A stretch of 64,000 bases of DNA from contig SDUX01000005.1 in the NCBI GenBank assembly GCA_008729055.1, positions 1,744,875-1,808,874 on the forward strand, written 5' to 3'. The position numbers were made by a program, and so were the translations under genes. The first letter of the stretch is position 1, and each line of letters opens with the position of its first letter. Below, in pieces: positions 21,245-31,808 of this stretch. Origin of the DNA: Pyropia haitanensis. Lineage: Eukaryota; Rhodophyta; Bangiophyceae; Bangiales; Bangiaceae. The notes beneath the pieces were generated by a model, which was given only the letters and a program-made list of their open reading frames with translations, made no database searches and was not told the origin of the DNA.

Positions 21245-24200
21245 GCGGTCGGTCGCGTGAGCCCGGTGCGGCCGACCTTCCCCCTGACCGCGGCAAACCC
21301 CAACCAACACCTCGGTGTTGGACGTCGATCCTCAACAAGGCGTACCGTCACTACACGGTTCCCCTGTGTCTGGGGCCTGCCCCAGAACACATGCGTGCGA
21401 TGCGGCCCACGCTGGATACAGGGGCGGGTCTCAACCTCATTCGGGTTGACCAACTTCCGGCGAACTGGACCTCGTTCGCGTCCAAGAATCGACGGACGCC
21501 CAAGGTGGTTGACGCCAGTGGCAACCCCCTTCCCATCCTGGCGGCGATCAACATCATCGTCGACTCCGGGCACGTTAAGATGGTCTCAACGTTCCACGTC
21601 GTCAAGGAGTTGGCCGTCCCGGCCATCTTGGGTACCCGGTTCATCAACCAGCACGTGGAGGCTATTTACCCACGTCTCAATAAGGTGTACTGGACCGACC
21701 CCAGTTCACCTGTCTCGGTTTGCATGCCCATCTTGGACACGCACTGCGTTCAACGGCAACAGGGCAAGGTCCGTCTGGCTAAGCGGACGACCTTGCCGCC
21801 GTTCACCGAAGTGTTCGCGGCAGCCAACAGCGACATTACCGGGTTGATCCATGTGACCACCAACTCAAGATTGCACCAAGGTCACCAAGTCATCTTGGCG
21901 AATGGGGTAGCCTGCACCTTGCCTGCCGTGCCCTTCCAGGTACGATTGTGCAACGTCGGCGCGACAACCAGGTACCTCAAGAAAGGTACCGTCCTCGGGT
22001 CAGCGGAGATGTACGAGGGGCCAGTCATCGCCACGGTCGATGAGAAGCCCCAACCTCCGCACGATAAGCCCGCGCCGTCGGTCGACTCAGTCGACCTCGC
22101 GGACGCTCCGAAGCACCTCCACAAGCGTATCCGGAGGATGCTCGAGCAGCATCAGGTCATGTGGAGCGGCAAGCTGGGGACGATCCACGCCACCGTTCAT
22201 CGGATTGAAACCGATGACAAGGTCATCCCGATCCACCAGGCCCTCTACCGGACGGGCCTGCGCAAGAGGGAGATCATCACGGACTGCATCAACGCCATGC
22301 TCAAGCAGGAAGTGATACGGCCAAGCCACAGCGACTGGTCAAGCCCAGTCGTGGTCGTGCCCAAGAAGAACGGCAAGCCGAGGTTCTGCATCGACTACCG
22401 ACGGCTGAACGCCGTCACCAAGAAGGATACCTATTCCATTCCTAGGATGGATGATTGCCTCGACTCGTTGGGCGAGGCGCAGTTCTTCTCGACACTTGAT
22501 TGCACAGCCGGTTACTGGCAAGTGCCACTCCGAAAGGAGGACCAAGAGAAGACCGCCTTCGCATGTCACGACGGACTCTTCGAATGGGTCGTCATGCCGT
22601 TCGGGCTGACGAATGCCCCGGCAACGTTCCAGCGAGCCCTGGACATCATCTTGTCTGGCCTCAAGTGGCAGATATGTCTTGTCTACCTTGACGACGTCAT
22701 CGTGTTCTCCAAGTCCGCCGAGGAACACGTCCGCCACCTGGACGTAGTCTTGACACGCCTACGTAAAGCAGGCGTCACACTCAACCTTGAGAAGTGTGCC
22801 TTCTTCAAGAAAGAAGTCGAGTACCTCGGTCACTTGGTCTGCCCCGGCCAACTCAAGGTGCACAACAAGAACACCGAGGCCCTCAAACGGGCCACCTTCC
22901 CCAAGACGAAGACCCATATGAAGAGCTTCCTCGGCGCCTGCAACGTCTACCGACGCTTCGTCAAGGACTTCGCCAAGAGAGCGAGACCATTAACCGAGCT
23001 GACCAAGAACGACGTCGGCCCGGATCTGCCTGAACCAACGGCAGAACAACTCGCGGCGTTTGAAGACCTCAAACAAGCCTTGGTGACACCGCCGGTGCTC
23101 ACCATCCCGCACCCCACCCGTCGATTCGTGGTCGACGTCGACGCGTGCGCGGACCAGCTCGGGTGCGCCTTGTTGCAAGAACAAGAAGATGGACAGCTGC
23201 AACCGGTGGGCTACTACAGCCGCACGCTGAAGCCGGCCGAGCAGAACTACTGCACGACGGAACGCGAATGCCTTGGACTTGTGTGGGGAGTGCTGACCTT
23301 ACGGCACTTCTTGGACGGCAACAAGTTCACGGTGCGAACGGACCATCAGGCACTAAGGTGGATCTACAATACCACCGACCCAAGCAGCCGGTTGATGCGA
23401 TGGCGCCTCCGCTTGGCCGAGTTCACCTTCGACGTCTTGTACAAGCCTGGTGCAAGTCATCATGCACCCGACTTCTTGTCACGGACGCGCACCGGCGCCC
23501 TTGACGACTCGGATCTCGACGACGAGATCCCATGCTTGGCTCTGGCCGAGACGGCCAGAAGCTTGCAGAGGGGGCGGTACACCCACGCGGTACGGCTGAC
23601 GCCGGTCGCGTTTGAGGACCTAGTAGCGGACCAGGCGACCGACGCCTTGTGCAAGGTCATCCGCAAGAAGATGGCCGCAGGCAAGGCCCCCAACTTCTCG
23701 GTGAAGGACGGCGCGCTCTACCGAGAGGGCCTCGACGGGGACCAGCTTGTGGTCCCGCACAAGCATCGGGCGAGGTTGCTCCACTTGGCCCACTTCCCGA
23801 CCACGGAAGGACATCCGGGATCGAACCGGATGTACTACTCCTTGCGGCGCCGGTTCTACTGGCCGTCGATGGCCACCGACGCCTACGGAGTGGTCACGCG
23901 GTGCGCCGCATGTGCACAGAGCCGGCTTGCGTTGCGACGCCACACGGCGCCGATGAGGCTGTTCCCGGCGACCGAGCCGTTGACGGAAGTCAACGTCGAC
24001 ATCCTCGGGCCGCTGCCTGTCTCGTTGACGCGCAACAAGTACGTGTTGGCATTCACCGACCGCTTCTCCAAGGTCGTCCGTTGCGTCGCCCTGAAGAAGG
24101 TGACCGCTATCACGGTAGCCTCGGCGTTGGTGGAGGTATGGGTGGCCAGCTACGGGCCACCCGACGTGCTCCTGTCGGATCAAGGAAGCCAGTTCATGTC

Positions 24201-24804
24201 GAAGTTTTTCATCGCCGTGTGCCGGACCCTTGGCATTGAGACAAGGGAGTCGACGCCGTACCACCCGCAGACAAACGGGCAGGTGGAGCGGTACAACCGC
24301 ACCATCGTCAAGCAGCTCCGGCACTACGTTGCGGATAACCCGCAACGGTGGGATGAGCTCCTACCCATCCTCACGTACGCGTACAACACGCAGCCGCATC
24401 GATCGACGGGCGTGGCACCGTTCGAGCTGGTCATCCCCAGACGGATCCCGAACCTCACGGTGCACAGCCCGCCACCCGGTGTGTCTATCCAGGCACACGG
24501 CACCACCAAGGACGGCTCGCCCTTGTCGGTCAAGCGCTCCTTCATGGCCCGGCTCCGCAAGACCATACCCAAGGTGGCCGAGGCTCTGCGCAAGACGCAG
24601 CAGCGCTACAAGAAGACGTACGACAAGAACCTTGCCACCCGGAACAAGGATGTCAAGATCGGCGACTACGTGTACCTGAAGGCACACCAACGCGAGCACA
24701 AGTTGTCCAGCCCCACGAACGGGCCGTTCCTTGTCGTCGACCTGGACGACAAGACGTTCGTTGTCCAGGTGGGGGACGAGGAGAGCAGAGTGTCATGGGA
24801 CTAA
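21238..24804 (+). CDS. pol: element 1 pol: protease, RT, RNase H, integrase
   Basis: Entered by -1 frameshifting near 21241. The aspartic protease has LDTGAG (near 21414) and the later AILGTRF. The RT has FCIDYRRLN, DCTAGYWQVPL, MPFGLTNAPATF and the catalytic YLDD (near 22684). RNase H has DVDA, TERECL, RTDHQALRW and HAPDFLSR. Integrase has the HHCC zinc finger (HLAHF...GHPGSNRM...CAAC) and the DDE residues in EVNVDILGPL, LLSDQGSQF and QTNGQVERYN. A TAA at 24802 ends the frame, but the same frame continues into the chromodomain ORF. All catalytic residues are present. Confidence 0.95.
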   Translation, partial: KLSGRSREPGAADLPPDRGKPQPTPRCWTSILNKAYRHYTVPLCLGPAPEHMRAMRPTLDTGAGLNLIRVDQLPANWTSFASKNRRTPKVVDASGNPLPILAAINIIVDSGHVKMVSTFHVVKELAVPAILGTRFINQHVEAIYPRLNKVYWTDPSSPVSVCMPILDTHCVQRQQGKVRLAKRTTLPPFTEVFAAANSDITGLIHVTTNSRLHQGHQVILANGVACTLPAVPFQVRLCNVGATTRYLKKGTVLGSAEMYEGPVIATVDEKPQPPHDKPAPSVDSVDLADAPKHLHKRIRRMLEQHQVMWSGKLGTIHATVHRIETDDKVIPIHQALYRTGLRKREIITDCINAMLKQEVIRPSHSDWSSPVVVVPKKNGKPRFCIDYRRLNAVTKKDTYSIPRMDDCLDSLGEAQFFSTLDCTAGYWQVPLRKEDQEKTAFACHDGLFEWVVMPFGLTNAPATFQRALDIILSGLKWQICLVYLDDVIVFSKSAEEHVRHLDVVLTRLRKAGVTLNLEKCAFFKKEVEYLGHLVCPGQLKVHNKNTEALKRATFPKTKTHMKSFLGACNVYRRFVKDFAKRARPLTELTKNDVGPDLPEPTAEQLAAFEDLKQALVTPPVLTIPHPTRRFVVDVDACADQLGCALLQEQEDGQLQPVGYYSRTLKPAEQNYCTTERECLGLVWGVLTLRHFLDGNKFTVRTDHQALRWIYNTTDPSSRLMRWRLRLAEFTFDVLYKPGASHHAPDFLSRTRTGALDDSDLDDEIPCLALAETARSLQRGRYTHAVRLTPVAFEDLVADQATDALCKVIRKKMAAGKAPNFSVKDGALYREGLDGDQLVVPHKHRARLLHLAHFPTTEGHPGSNRMYYSLRRRFYWPSMATDAYGVVTRCAACAQSRLALRRHTAPMRLFPATEPLTEVNVDILGPLPVSLTRNKYVLAFTDRFSKVVRCVALKKVTAITVASALVEVWVASYGPPDVLLSDQGSQFMSKFFIAVCRTLGIETRESTPYHPQTNGQVERYNRTIVKQLRHYVADNPQRWDELLPILTYAYNTQPHRSTGVAPFELVIPRRIPNLTVHSPPPGVSIQAHGTTKDGSPLSVKRSFMARLRKTIPKVAEALRKTQQRYKKTYDKNLATRNKDVKIGDYVYLKAHQREHKLSSPTNGPFLVVDLDDKTFVVQVGDEESRVSWD

Positions 24805-25779
24805 GCGACGCCAGCCCCAAGACCCGATGCAGCCGGCGAAGCCGACGCCACTCCTCATGCCCTGCTCAAGGACAAGGTGAACTTGTCCGACCGTCCATCC
24901 GTGATGGACGACTACCTCATCGACAAGCTCGTCGGGTATCGATGCGTCGATGGGGAGCACCAAGCCAAGGTGCGGTGGTGGGGGTACCAGAGCAACGACG
25001 ACGTGTGGACGCCGCTCGGCGACCTGCCGAAGCACTTGGTCCTGCGGTACCTGCGGAACCAGAACAAGCAAGTGCCGGGGTACGAGTGGTCACCAACTAA
25101 GATGACACTCAGGTCGCAGAGCCAAGGCCTCCCACACCCGGACGCCCGCGTGAACGCGGTGACCCCCAGCGTCAGGTGGGTGCCAACCATCATCGCCTTC
25201 CACCAATCGCCCGACGGTCACGTCCAAGCGCGACTCATCTGGACCCACCCGCGCGGGCAGGTGGGCGAGGTCATCCCCCTGTACTACCTACGCAGTACAT
25301 TCCCCACGAACTTCCCCCGTAACATACCGGAGCGGGCGGACTGGACGGCTCCCCGAGCAATCGTGGACCGGTTGGAGAAGCTCCACGGGCCTCACACCAT
25401 CGACTTGTTCGCCACTCGGGCGAACAAGAGGTTTGAGCGGTTCGGCTCCAAGGAGTGCGAGCCCGGGGCCGAGTGGCGTGACTCAATGAGTCACGACTGG
25501 ACGCCCCACAACGCGTGGGCGAACCCCCCGACCTCGCTCCTCCCGGAGATTGCCGAGCGACTGGCAAGTGGCCCTCCATTGGCCCTCACCCTCCTCGCTC
25601 CCCGGTGGGAAGCGCAAGAATGGTTCAGTATCTTCATGAACCGATGCTTCGAGTACGAGGAGTTACCCTTGGAGTGCTTCCTTCGCTCGCCCGCGAGTCC
25701 CGACCTATGGGTGGCTGAGCACCCACCGGTCTGGACCACGATAGTATTTCGCTTTGAGCGAAATCATGCCGGCGAGTAG
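24805..25779 (+). CDS. element 1 C-terminal chromodomain plus Dam-like domain
   Basis: Same frame as pol, directly after its TAA, open from 24805 to TAG at 25777; the first ATG is at about 24904 and a GTG-type start at 24877. The chromodomain (DDYLIDKLVGYRCVDGEHQ, VRWWGYQSNDDVWTPL) normally targets integration by binding histone marks. After a linker a second domain follows: ADWTAPRAIVDRLEKLHGP, IDLFATRANKRFERF, MSHDWTPHNAWANPP, LTLLAPRWEAQEWF. This resembles phage-type Dam N6-adenine methyltransferase-like domains and the matching segment in DIRS retrotransposons. The NPP motif is followed by Thr, not the aromatic residue of active Dam enzymes, so activity is doubtful. The TAA probably arose by mutation, or the domain is made by readthrough or re-initiation. 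Confidence 0.75.
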   Translation, partial: ATPAPRPDAAGEADATPHALLKDKVNLSDRPSVMDDYLIDKLVGYRCVDGEHQAKVRWWGYQSNDDVWTPLGDLPKHLVLRYLRNQNKQVPGYEWSPTKMTLRSQSQGLPHPDARVNAVTPSVRWVPTIIAFHQSPDGHVQARLIWTHPRGQVGEVIPLYYLRSTFPTNFPRNIPERADWTAPRAIVDRLEKLHGPHTIDLFATRANKRFERFGSKECEPGAEWRDSMSHDWTPHNAWANPPTSLLPEIAERLASGPPLALTLLAPRWEAQEWFSIFMNRCFEYEELPLECFLRSPASPDLWVAEHPPVWTTIVFRFERNHAGE

Positions 25780-27117
25780 CAGAGTGACCGCGAGGCGTGG
25801 CGTGACCCGCGCCCGGCCCGACGTCGGTGCGCTGAACCGGACGACGACGGCGAACCTCGCCGTCGGCGGGTGGGCCGCGTCTCCGCCGTCGACCCCGACC
25901 CGTCCTGTCGTAGGACGAAACGACGTGAACGACGACGGCGCCGCGGAGACCGCCGCCACGCACGGCTCGAGGTCGTCAGCGAAGACGACCGCTCACGTCG
26001 GCCGCGGCACGCACTTGTCGTGTCCTCGGAACGACTGTGCCGACGACGCGAGCGCGACCGGTAATTCTTGGAGGCCATGGTCCGAGCCGCTGCCGCGGCG
26101 GCCCCTCTTCCCACGAAGAGGGCTGCCAAAGTCCCCCGCCCCGGCAGCGTCCCCAGCCGAGGGACGCTCACCCGACCCCCCCGCCGTACCCGACAGGGAA
26201 GGCCGACACCGAGCCGACGTGCGTGGCGCTCGACCGCCACCACGTCCGCCCCGACCGCGTCCACGGCTACGCGAGGACCCCCCGTGCCGGGGGGACCCTG
26301 GGGCGTCTTCGCCCCCGCTAGCGGCCCAACGACGTTGAGCCGCCGCGGCTGCCCCCTGCTGCTCAGCGAACGCCTTGGCGCGCTCGCGGGCCGCGTCAGC
26401 AGGATCGGCGGCGTGCTCCGCCGCCGCCGCCTCGGCGGCCCGTTCCGCTACCGTCGCTGCGGCAGCCGCCTGAGCCGCCGCAGCACGCGCCACCGCCTCG
26501 TCGTCTTGTCGACGACGGCCCGCCCCAGCCGCACGAGGGTTCGCCGACCCTGACGGCGACCCGGCGGTGGGCCCTTCCGTCCTCGGTCGAAGACGATGCG
26601 CCCGCCGCCGCCCCGGTCTCTACGGGATCCCGAAGTGTATCGTCTCCCCGGGCGGGAAGAGGAACGGACGCCGGCCGCCGACGGAAGCGGCCAGCGTTAA
26701 GCCGGTCGGCATCCCGCCGACCTGCGCAAGCGTCACGGGCAGGACCCGCCGACGACCCACGCTAAGCGTGTGCGCGTGCCGCTGCCTGCGCCGCGCGGTG
26801 GGCAGCACGAGCGCGCTGCCGGCCTTGTTCCCGCTCCTCCTTGTCCGCCGCCTTGGCCGCGGCCAAGCGCTCGTCCGCCCGCGTCGCGCCGTCGCGCAAC
26901 GCCTCCTGCAGCCGACCTCGGGATATACCCCAGGCGTGCAGGAACCTGGTCGGCGTCCGCGCCGACGCAGGGCCGCCCGCCCCCTTCGGGCCTGCCGAAG
27001 GGGGATCGTCCCCGCCATACCGCTGCACCACCGGTGCGGCACCGGCATCGTCCGTCAGCGCGACGGACGAGGCAACCTGGTCGCCGATGGGACGGCGACA
27101 AGCTAACACGGGGGGTG
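25780..27117 (-). other. antisense-open segment between pol and 3' LTR of element 1
   Basis: No plus-strand gene is evident. The minus strand carries several protein-like ORFs: 26762-27109, ending in a helical ERLAAAKAADKEEREQGRQR segment; 26620-27048 (ending LTLAASVGGRRPFLFPPGE); and 25993-26493, Ala-rich with a basic RSRGRGRGGRGG stretch. They lie in different frames, so a spliced or decayed antisense gene is possible. Plant chromoviruses with antisense ORFs at this position are known. Element 2 has a similar segment. Confidence 0.4.
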
Positions 27118-27851
27118 TGTGGCATATATACGCCTAGGGGGGGGCACGCGGGGGCCGTTCCACAGCCGTGGACGGCCGCGCGCTGCAGCCCCGCGGGTGG
27201 CCACACCCATGGCATATGTGCGCCTAAGGGGGCACGCGGGGGGCCGTCCACGACTCAGTGGACGGCACACGCCGCAGCCCCACGGGCGGCCACACCCGCC
27301 GGGGGCGTCGTGCGACCCCTCTCCCCGACCCCTGTAAAAGGGTCGGGCGGCGCACCGGGCCCGAACGGTCGCGTCACGGGTGGGGCTAGCCCCCCCCCTT
27401 AGGTCGCTTGTGATTGGATCGAAGGCGTGCGCCGGCGGGCGATCCTTCGATCTGAGGGACAGCTCCCGGGCCGGGGGAGGACGGCCGCGGGAGCTGGATC
27501 GAGTACTCCCTGTGACGATCGATAGGATCGACCTATCGATTGTGGTACGCCCTTTCGGGGGGTACTCACCAATTTCGCATGCAATTATCGTCTTGGAGGG
27601 ATTTCGCTTCTATTTCTTAGGACAGGTCGACCCTGCCCGGTCGACCTGTCCGATCGAGGGTTGCGGCGGGCGCGCGCGTGCCTCTTCTGGGCACGCGACG
27701 GCGTTCTCGCCCCGCTTCTCCCTGCTCGTCAGGTCTAAACGTATCCTTCTTTGTCCCGCTTACTTGCCATAGTCTTGGCACTGCGGTTACGGGTCTGTGC
27801 GTCAACCCTCCCCCCTGATTACGGTACCCTGTGGACACCCGACTTGCCACA
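27118..27851 (+). repeat. 3' LTR of element 1
   Basis: 734 bp, same length as the 5' LTR; the differences I see are C/T in the first 50 bp and A/G about 18 bp before the end. The G-run at 27111-27117 is the likely polypurine tract. GTTC (27852) follows as target duplication. Confidence 0.95.
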
Positions 27852-28149
27852 GTTCTTTTGAGACCCGAAAACCGTCCCGCGCGTCGCGATTCTTGGACAA
27901 CTGCCTCTTTGAGTGGGAGCAGGATGGCTTTCTGACCCTCCCTGCCGTCTTGGAAACCCTGGAATCGTTACTCATTTTTTCGCTATGGAGCTTTGTTTGT
28001 CTTTGGTTCCCACGACCCATGATTGATCGGTCCAGTTCTCAAGCCTCTCTCCTGATTGATACAGCCTTACCTCGTACACCCCTGGCTTCTGTCTGCTCCG
28101 CATGCGCGTCACCATTCGTGCGAGACAGTCAGGCCGGTCGCCTGTGGCG

Positions 28150-29079
28150 GCAGGCGGTGACGTCGGGCGTCAACATTGAGGGACCGGCTGTGGCACTCCT
28201 GGCCGCCGCGCCGTTACGCAAGTGTGCCGTTTCAGGGCCGGCGGACAGTCGCAGAGTGCCCACCGGCACCTGCTCAGTTTGCTACCTGAGGGCCCGCAAG
28301 AGGGCGGCGCTCGGTGCCCAGGACAGGCCCAGCGGTGGGCGCCAGGCGCTTGAGACCGCACGCCTTCCTGGCTGCCATGTGCCACCGCCCCCTCCACTGG
28401 AGACAGTGTGGGTGCCTGGTATTGACGTGACGCCACTGCCATGGCGTGCCCCGGCCGACCGTGCGGCGCGAACGAGCGGGACGGTCAGAGCCTCCGACTC
28501 GGGCGAGGAACCTCTCCGAGACGGTCCAGTTGGCAAGTCCGACCGACGGGTGACCGTCGCTCTGGTTGGGAATGGGCGCGTGGCAGCCACACTTTTGAAC
28601 GACTACTTGGCTGCCACGCGGCGGGGGACCATCAAGGTCACTTTTGGCAACGGAAGTGTACGCATCTACCAGCGCAAGACCATCCCCCGCAGGGCGGAGG
28701 TGGGCCCACGCCAAAAGCGGCGAAGGGTGGCTGAGGCTGCGGCCGCTGTGGGCAGGGTGCTGGGGGCTGAGCCTGGCCTCCTCGTGGCAACTGTGGAGGA
28801 TTTGTGTCGGCGGGCCCGCCAGAGCGGTGGCGTAGTGGTGGCCCCTGCTGCGGTTGCCCTGGCGCCTCCCCCGGTTCGTCTGCGAACGCAATTTATCCTG
28901 GACAACAACATTAGCCGGACGCTCTGGCAGCGTGTCCGTCTGTTGTTGGGTGGGCCAGCCAGTGGCCTAGCCAGCCGAGAGGTACTGCGACGTGACCTCG
29001 GCGAGGCCCAAGCTGAGGAACGGAACCAGGTGACATCTGACGGGGCGGGCGCCTCCCTCGTCACTGCAGCATCCGGCGG
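28150..29079 (+). pseudogene. transposase-like gene, 5' piece, cut by MULE-A
   Basis: The plus frame is open from before 27852 to the MULE-A insertion at 29079; protein-like sequence begins about 28150 (TSGVNIEGPAVALLAAA, then CSVCYLRARKRAALG). The last 60 residues (TQFILDNNISRTLWQRVRLL, GLASREVLRRDLGEA) resemble the region preceding the core domain in a family of uncharacterised eukaryotic transposon proteins. Beyond the insertion the frame would continue for about 11 codons after 35129 before a stop at 35160-35162; an intron may follow. The other pieces are at 35685-36136 and 36758-37951. Confidence 0.55.
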
Positions 29080-29389
29080 GGGCGAGCCGTCGAAGGAAGG
29101 AAGTAACCGTAGATGGAAGGAAGGTTGTGCGATTTTCAGGAAGGATATTCCTCGCGCAACCGAAAAAGTACAGCGAAATGCACATCTAAACAGAATGTGG
29201 GCAGTGGACACAAATGGCACCCAGGCCGGAGACCCCGAACAATTGTGCGGCAGACGGGCCGCTGGTGTCACGAGACAGCGTCCCCCCCGCGCGCGCGCGT
29301 GCGCCGACCGCACGCCTGGCCCCAACGCAGCACGCGTGCGCGCCGCGCAGGGCCGTGCGGGGGGGACGGGGGGGCGGGGGGGGGGGGAC

Positions 29390-29930
29390 GGGGGGGGGGG
29401 GGGGGGCGGCGGCGGGGGGGGACGGGGCGGCGGCGGGTGGGGCGGGGGGGCGAGGGGGGTGTGTGTGGCCCAACCTGGGCCGCGCTGACTGTGCCACCCC
29501 GTCCGCCCCCCCCCCGCACCTGTTGATTCGGGCCCATCCGCGCATATGTATCGTCCACGGCAGCGCGTGTGTTGCTGGGTGGCGCGGCGGCGCGGCTGTG
29601 GGGAGGGGGGGGGGGCCGGGGGGGGCGGAGCGGCCCAGCCTGGACTGCGATGACCGTGCCACCGCACCCCCGCCCTCACTCTTGCTGATTCGGGCCTATC
29701 CGCGCCTGTGTATCGTCTCTGGCACGGTGGTGCGGCTTTGGGGGGGGGGGGGGGACGGGGGGGGGAGGAGCGGCCGAGCTTGGGCTGCGTTGGCTGCGGC
29801 ACCGCACCCCCCCCCGCCCCCCCACCTCCTGTTTCGGGCTCATTCGCTCATATGTATCGTCCACGGTAGCGTGCGCGTTGATGGGATGCGCGACGGCGCG
29901 GCTGTGGGGGAGGGGGACGGGACGGAGAGG
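29390..29930. repeat. three diverged ~150-bp repeats inside MULE-A
   Basis: Each unit holds a G-run, a 'CTGGGC(C/T)GCG(C/T)TG' piece, a C-run and 'TTCGGGC(C/T)CATCCGCGC', with the last motif at 29525, 29687 and 29832, followed by 'TGTATCGTC'. This is a subterminal repeat array, typical of MULE arms. Confidence 0.75.
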
Positions 29931-31808
29931 GCCTCCCCTAGCAACCACCACCCCCGCTCTGTCTGTCGTCGCTCTGTCTGTCCACATGTATGTTCCCTCG
30001 TTGACGCTGCTGCGGGTGATTGACAGCGGCAGTAGCGTCCACGCTGACCTGGCGCACTCGCTGGAAACGGCCTCCTTGGTGCATTTCCCCTTGCTTTGTT
30101 TCGTGCGTGTGTGTCAGTCGTTGGGGGAGGGGGGGAGTACGGGTGGTCGTCTAGGGGGCATTCAGGGGTGCGAGTGGAGAGGAGAGTATGCTTTTAATTA
30201 TCTACTAGCTGGCTGGTGGTCCATCAGGTGGGTGTCCAGCGACTGTGGTACAGTTTTTTTGACGCTGGTGCTGACCGCACGAGGACCTGTCCGCTCCCCG
30301 CTTTCATTTGCTTTGCGTCTTTCGTCTCTCTTGGTCGCGTCAAGCTGCTCCCCTGGTGCCAACGTAGTAGTGTTGTTCCTCCTCTACCGTCTTCTGTGCG
30401 TGCTTGGCTTGCCTACACCCTCTGCCCTGTTACACGCCAGGTACATCACTGCGGGTGGCATGCGACTGTGTGGCGGGAGGTTTTTTCTTTTTACACCCAT
30501 CATGTTGCGTAAGCTCTTGCATTTTTTTTTGTCACGCTTTGCGCCGGTGGTCTGATATGTGGGCGACTGGCTGATATACTCTTCGCTTGTGCACACGGTG
30601 ATGATGTACGCTCTCCGCCCCTCTGTTTCCGAGTTTGTGTCTGCGCTTGAGTTTGCTGTGTTTGCTCTTGCGTTTCAATCCTCTTGCACTCCCCTTTACC
30701 ACCACCCTGCGCCCACTTGGCATCACCTTTTGCGTCGAGAGCATTTGTGTGTGCTGCACTCATCCAGCGCTGTGAGCATCTGCACATCTTCTACCTGTGT
30801 TTCCATGCGCGGGTGTGACGGGAGCTAGTGTGTCTCGCCCTACTGCCAACCTCGTCTGTGCGCTTGCCTGCGTGGAATTGCTTGTTGCCAGTTTTATAGT
30901 TGCGCGTTGGGGGGGCGGAGAAGGGGGGGGATGTGGGGGTAGTCAAACAAAGCACACTGCATCCAGGATGGTGGTGCCCCGCGAGGAATCGACCGCGGAG
31001 GGTACGGTTTCAAAACTCCTGGGAAGCAGCTGTGAAAAGCGGGGCGCTGCCGACCCGCTCTCTCTCGCCCCCCGCCAACAAACAAGCAAATGATGGGGGC
31101 AAAGGCATCCTCAATGGGGGTTGCGCCGTCCTGCACTGTCCCCGTGGCTGGCTACTTGGGAGCACCCCGAAAGCGTTCACACAGAGGGCTGCCGGCAGCA
31201 GTAAAAAAGGTGACTCCATCCCTAACCCTCCCTCTTTCTTCAAAGCAAGTGTAGCTACACTACCGTTCTCAGCAACTTTCCACAATACTGGCCGCCCCCA
31301 CAGCCTCCCCTGTCCCCCGGCCGGTGGCAGGGGAGGCGACGGCTGGGGACGTTGCAGCGGCGCTGGCGACGGCGGTCCCCCCCCGTGCCGCTCCCGGCTG
31401 GCCCGCGTCCCACGTCTCGCCCGTCTCTCCGACAGTGGCGGCCGTCCCCCCCCCGTGCCACTCCCGACCCGCCAGCCTCCCTCGCTTCGCCTGCCTCCAC
31501 GGTAGCGGCGGCGGCCGCAGCTGGGCCATGCACATCACGCCGCAGTCGGTGGCCACCCCCGCCGCTCCAGTGGCGCCCCCCCCCCCCTGGCAGACTCGCC
31601 CGGCGCCCGAGCGACTCCCGGCGCACCCGCTGACACGCGGCGCACCCGACCAACGAAGGTACCCACCCCCACCACCGCCGCCGTCTCTCCCACCCCCCCT
31701 TGATGCCCAGCAAAGCAACGTCGCCCCCGCCGCCTGCCGCCACCGCAACTGCCCACGCGTCAACCCCCACCCCCCTGCCCCTGCGTCAACCCCCACGACC
31801 GCCACCGC
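29931..31808. other. MULE-A arm without recognised gene
   Basis: 29990-30850 is T/G-rich on the plus strand with no convincing protein. 31250-31800 is C-rich and open on both strands with Pro-rich products only. No second MULE gene is visible. Confidence 0.4.

Larger units (their letters stand above)
18433..27851 (+). mobile_element. Ty3/gypsy chromovirus, element 1 (complete, recent)
   Basis: A 9,419-bp element with 734-bp LTRs (TGTGGC...GCCACA) and a 4-bp target duplication GTTC (18429-18432 and 27852-27855). Comparing the LTRs by eye I find only two substitutions, so the insertion is young. Internal order: primer-binding site, gag, -1 frameshift site, protease-RT-RNase H-integrase, a stop, then chromodomain plus Dam-like domain, an antisense-open 1.3-kb segment, and a G-run before the 3' LTR that can act as polypurine tract. 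Two in-frame stops (TGA in gag, TAA before the chromodomain) are the only breaks seen. Confidence 0.95.
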
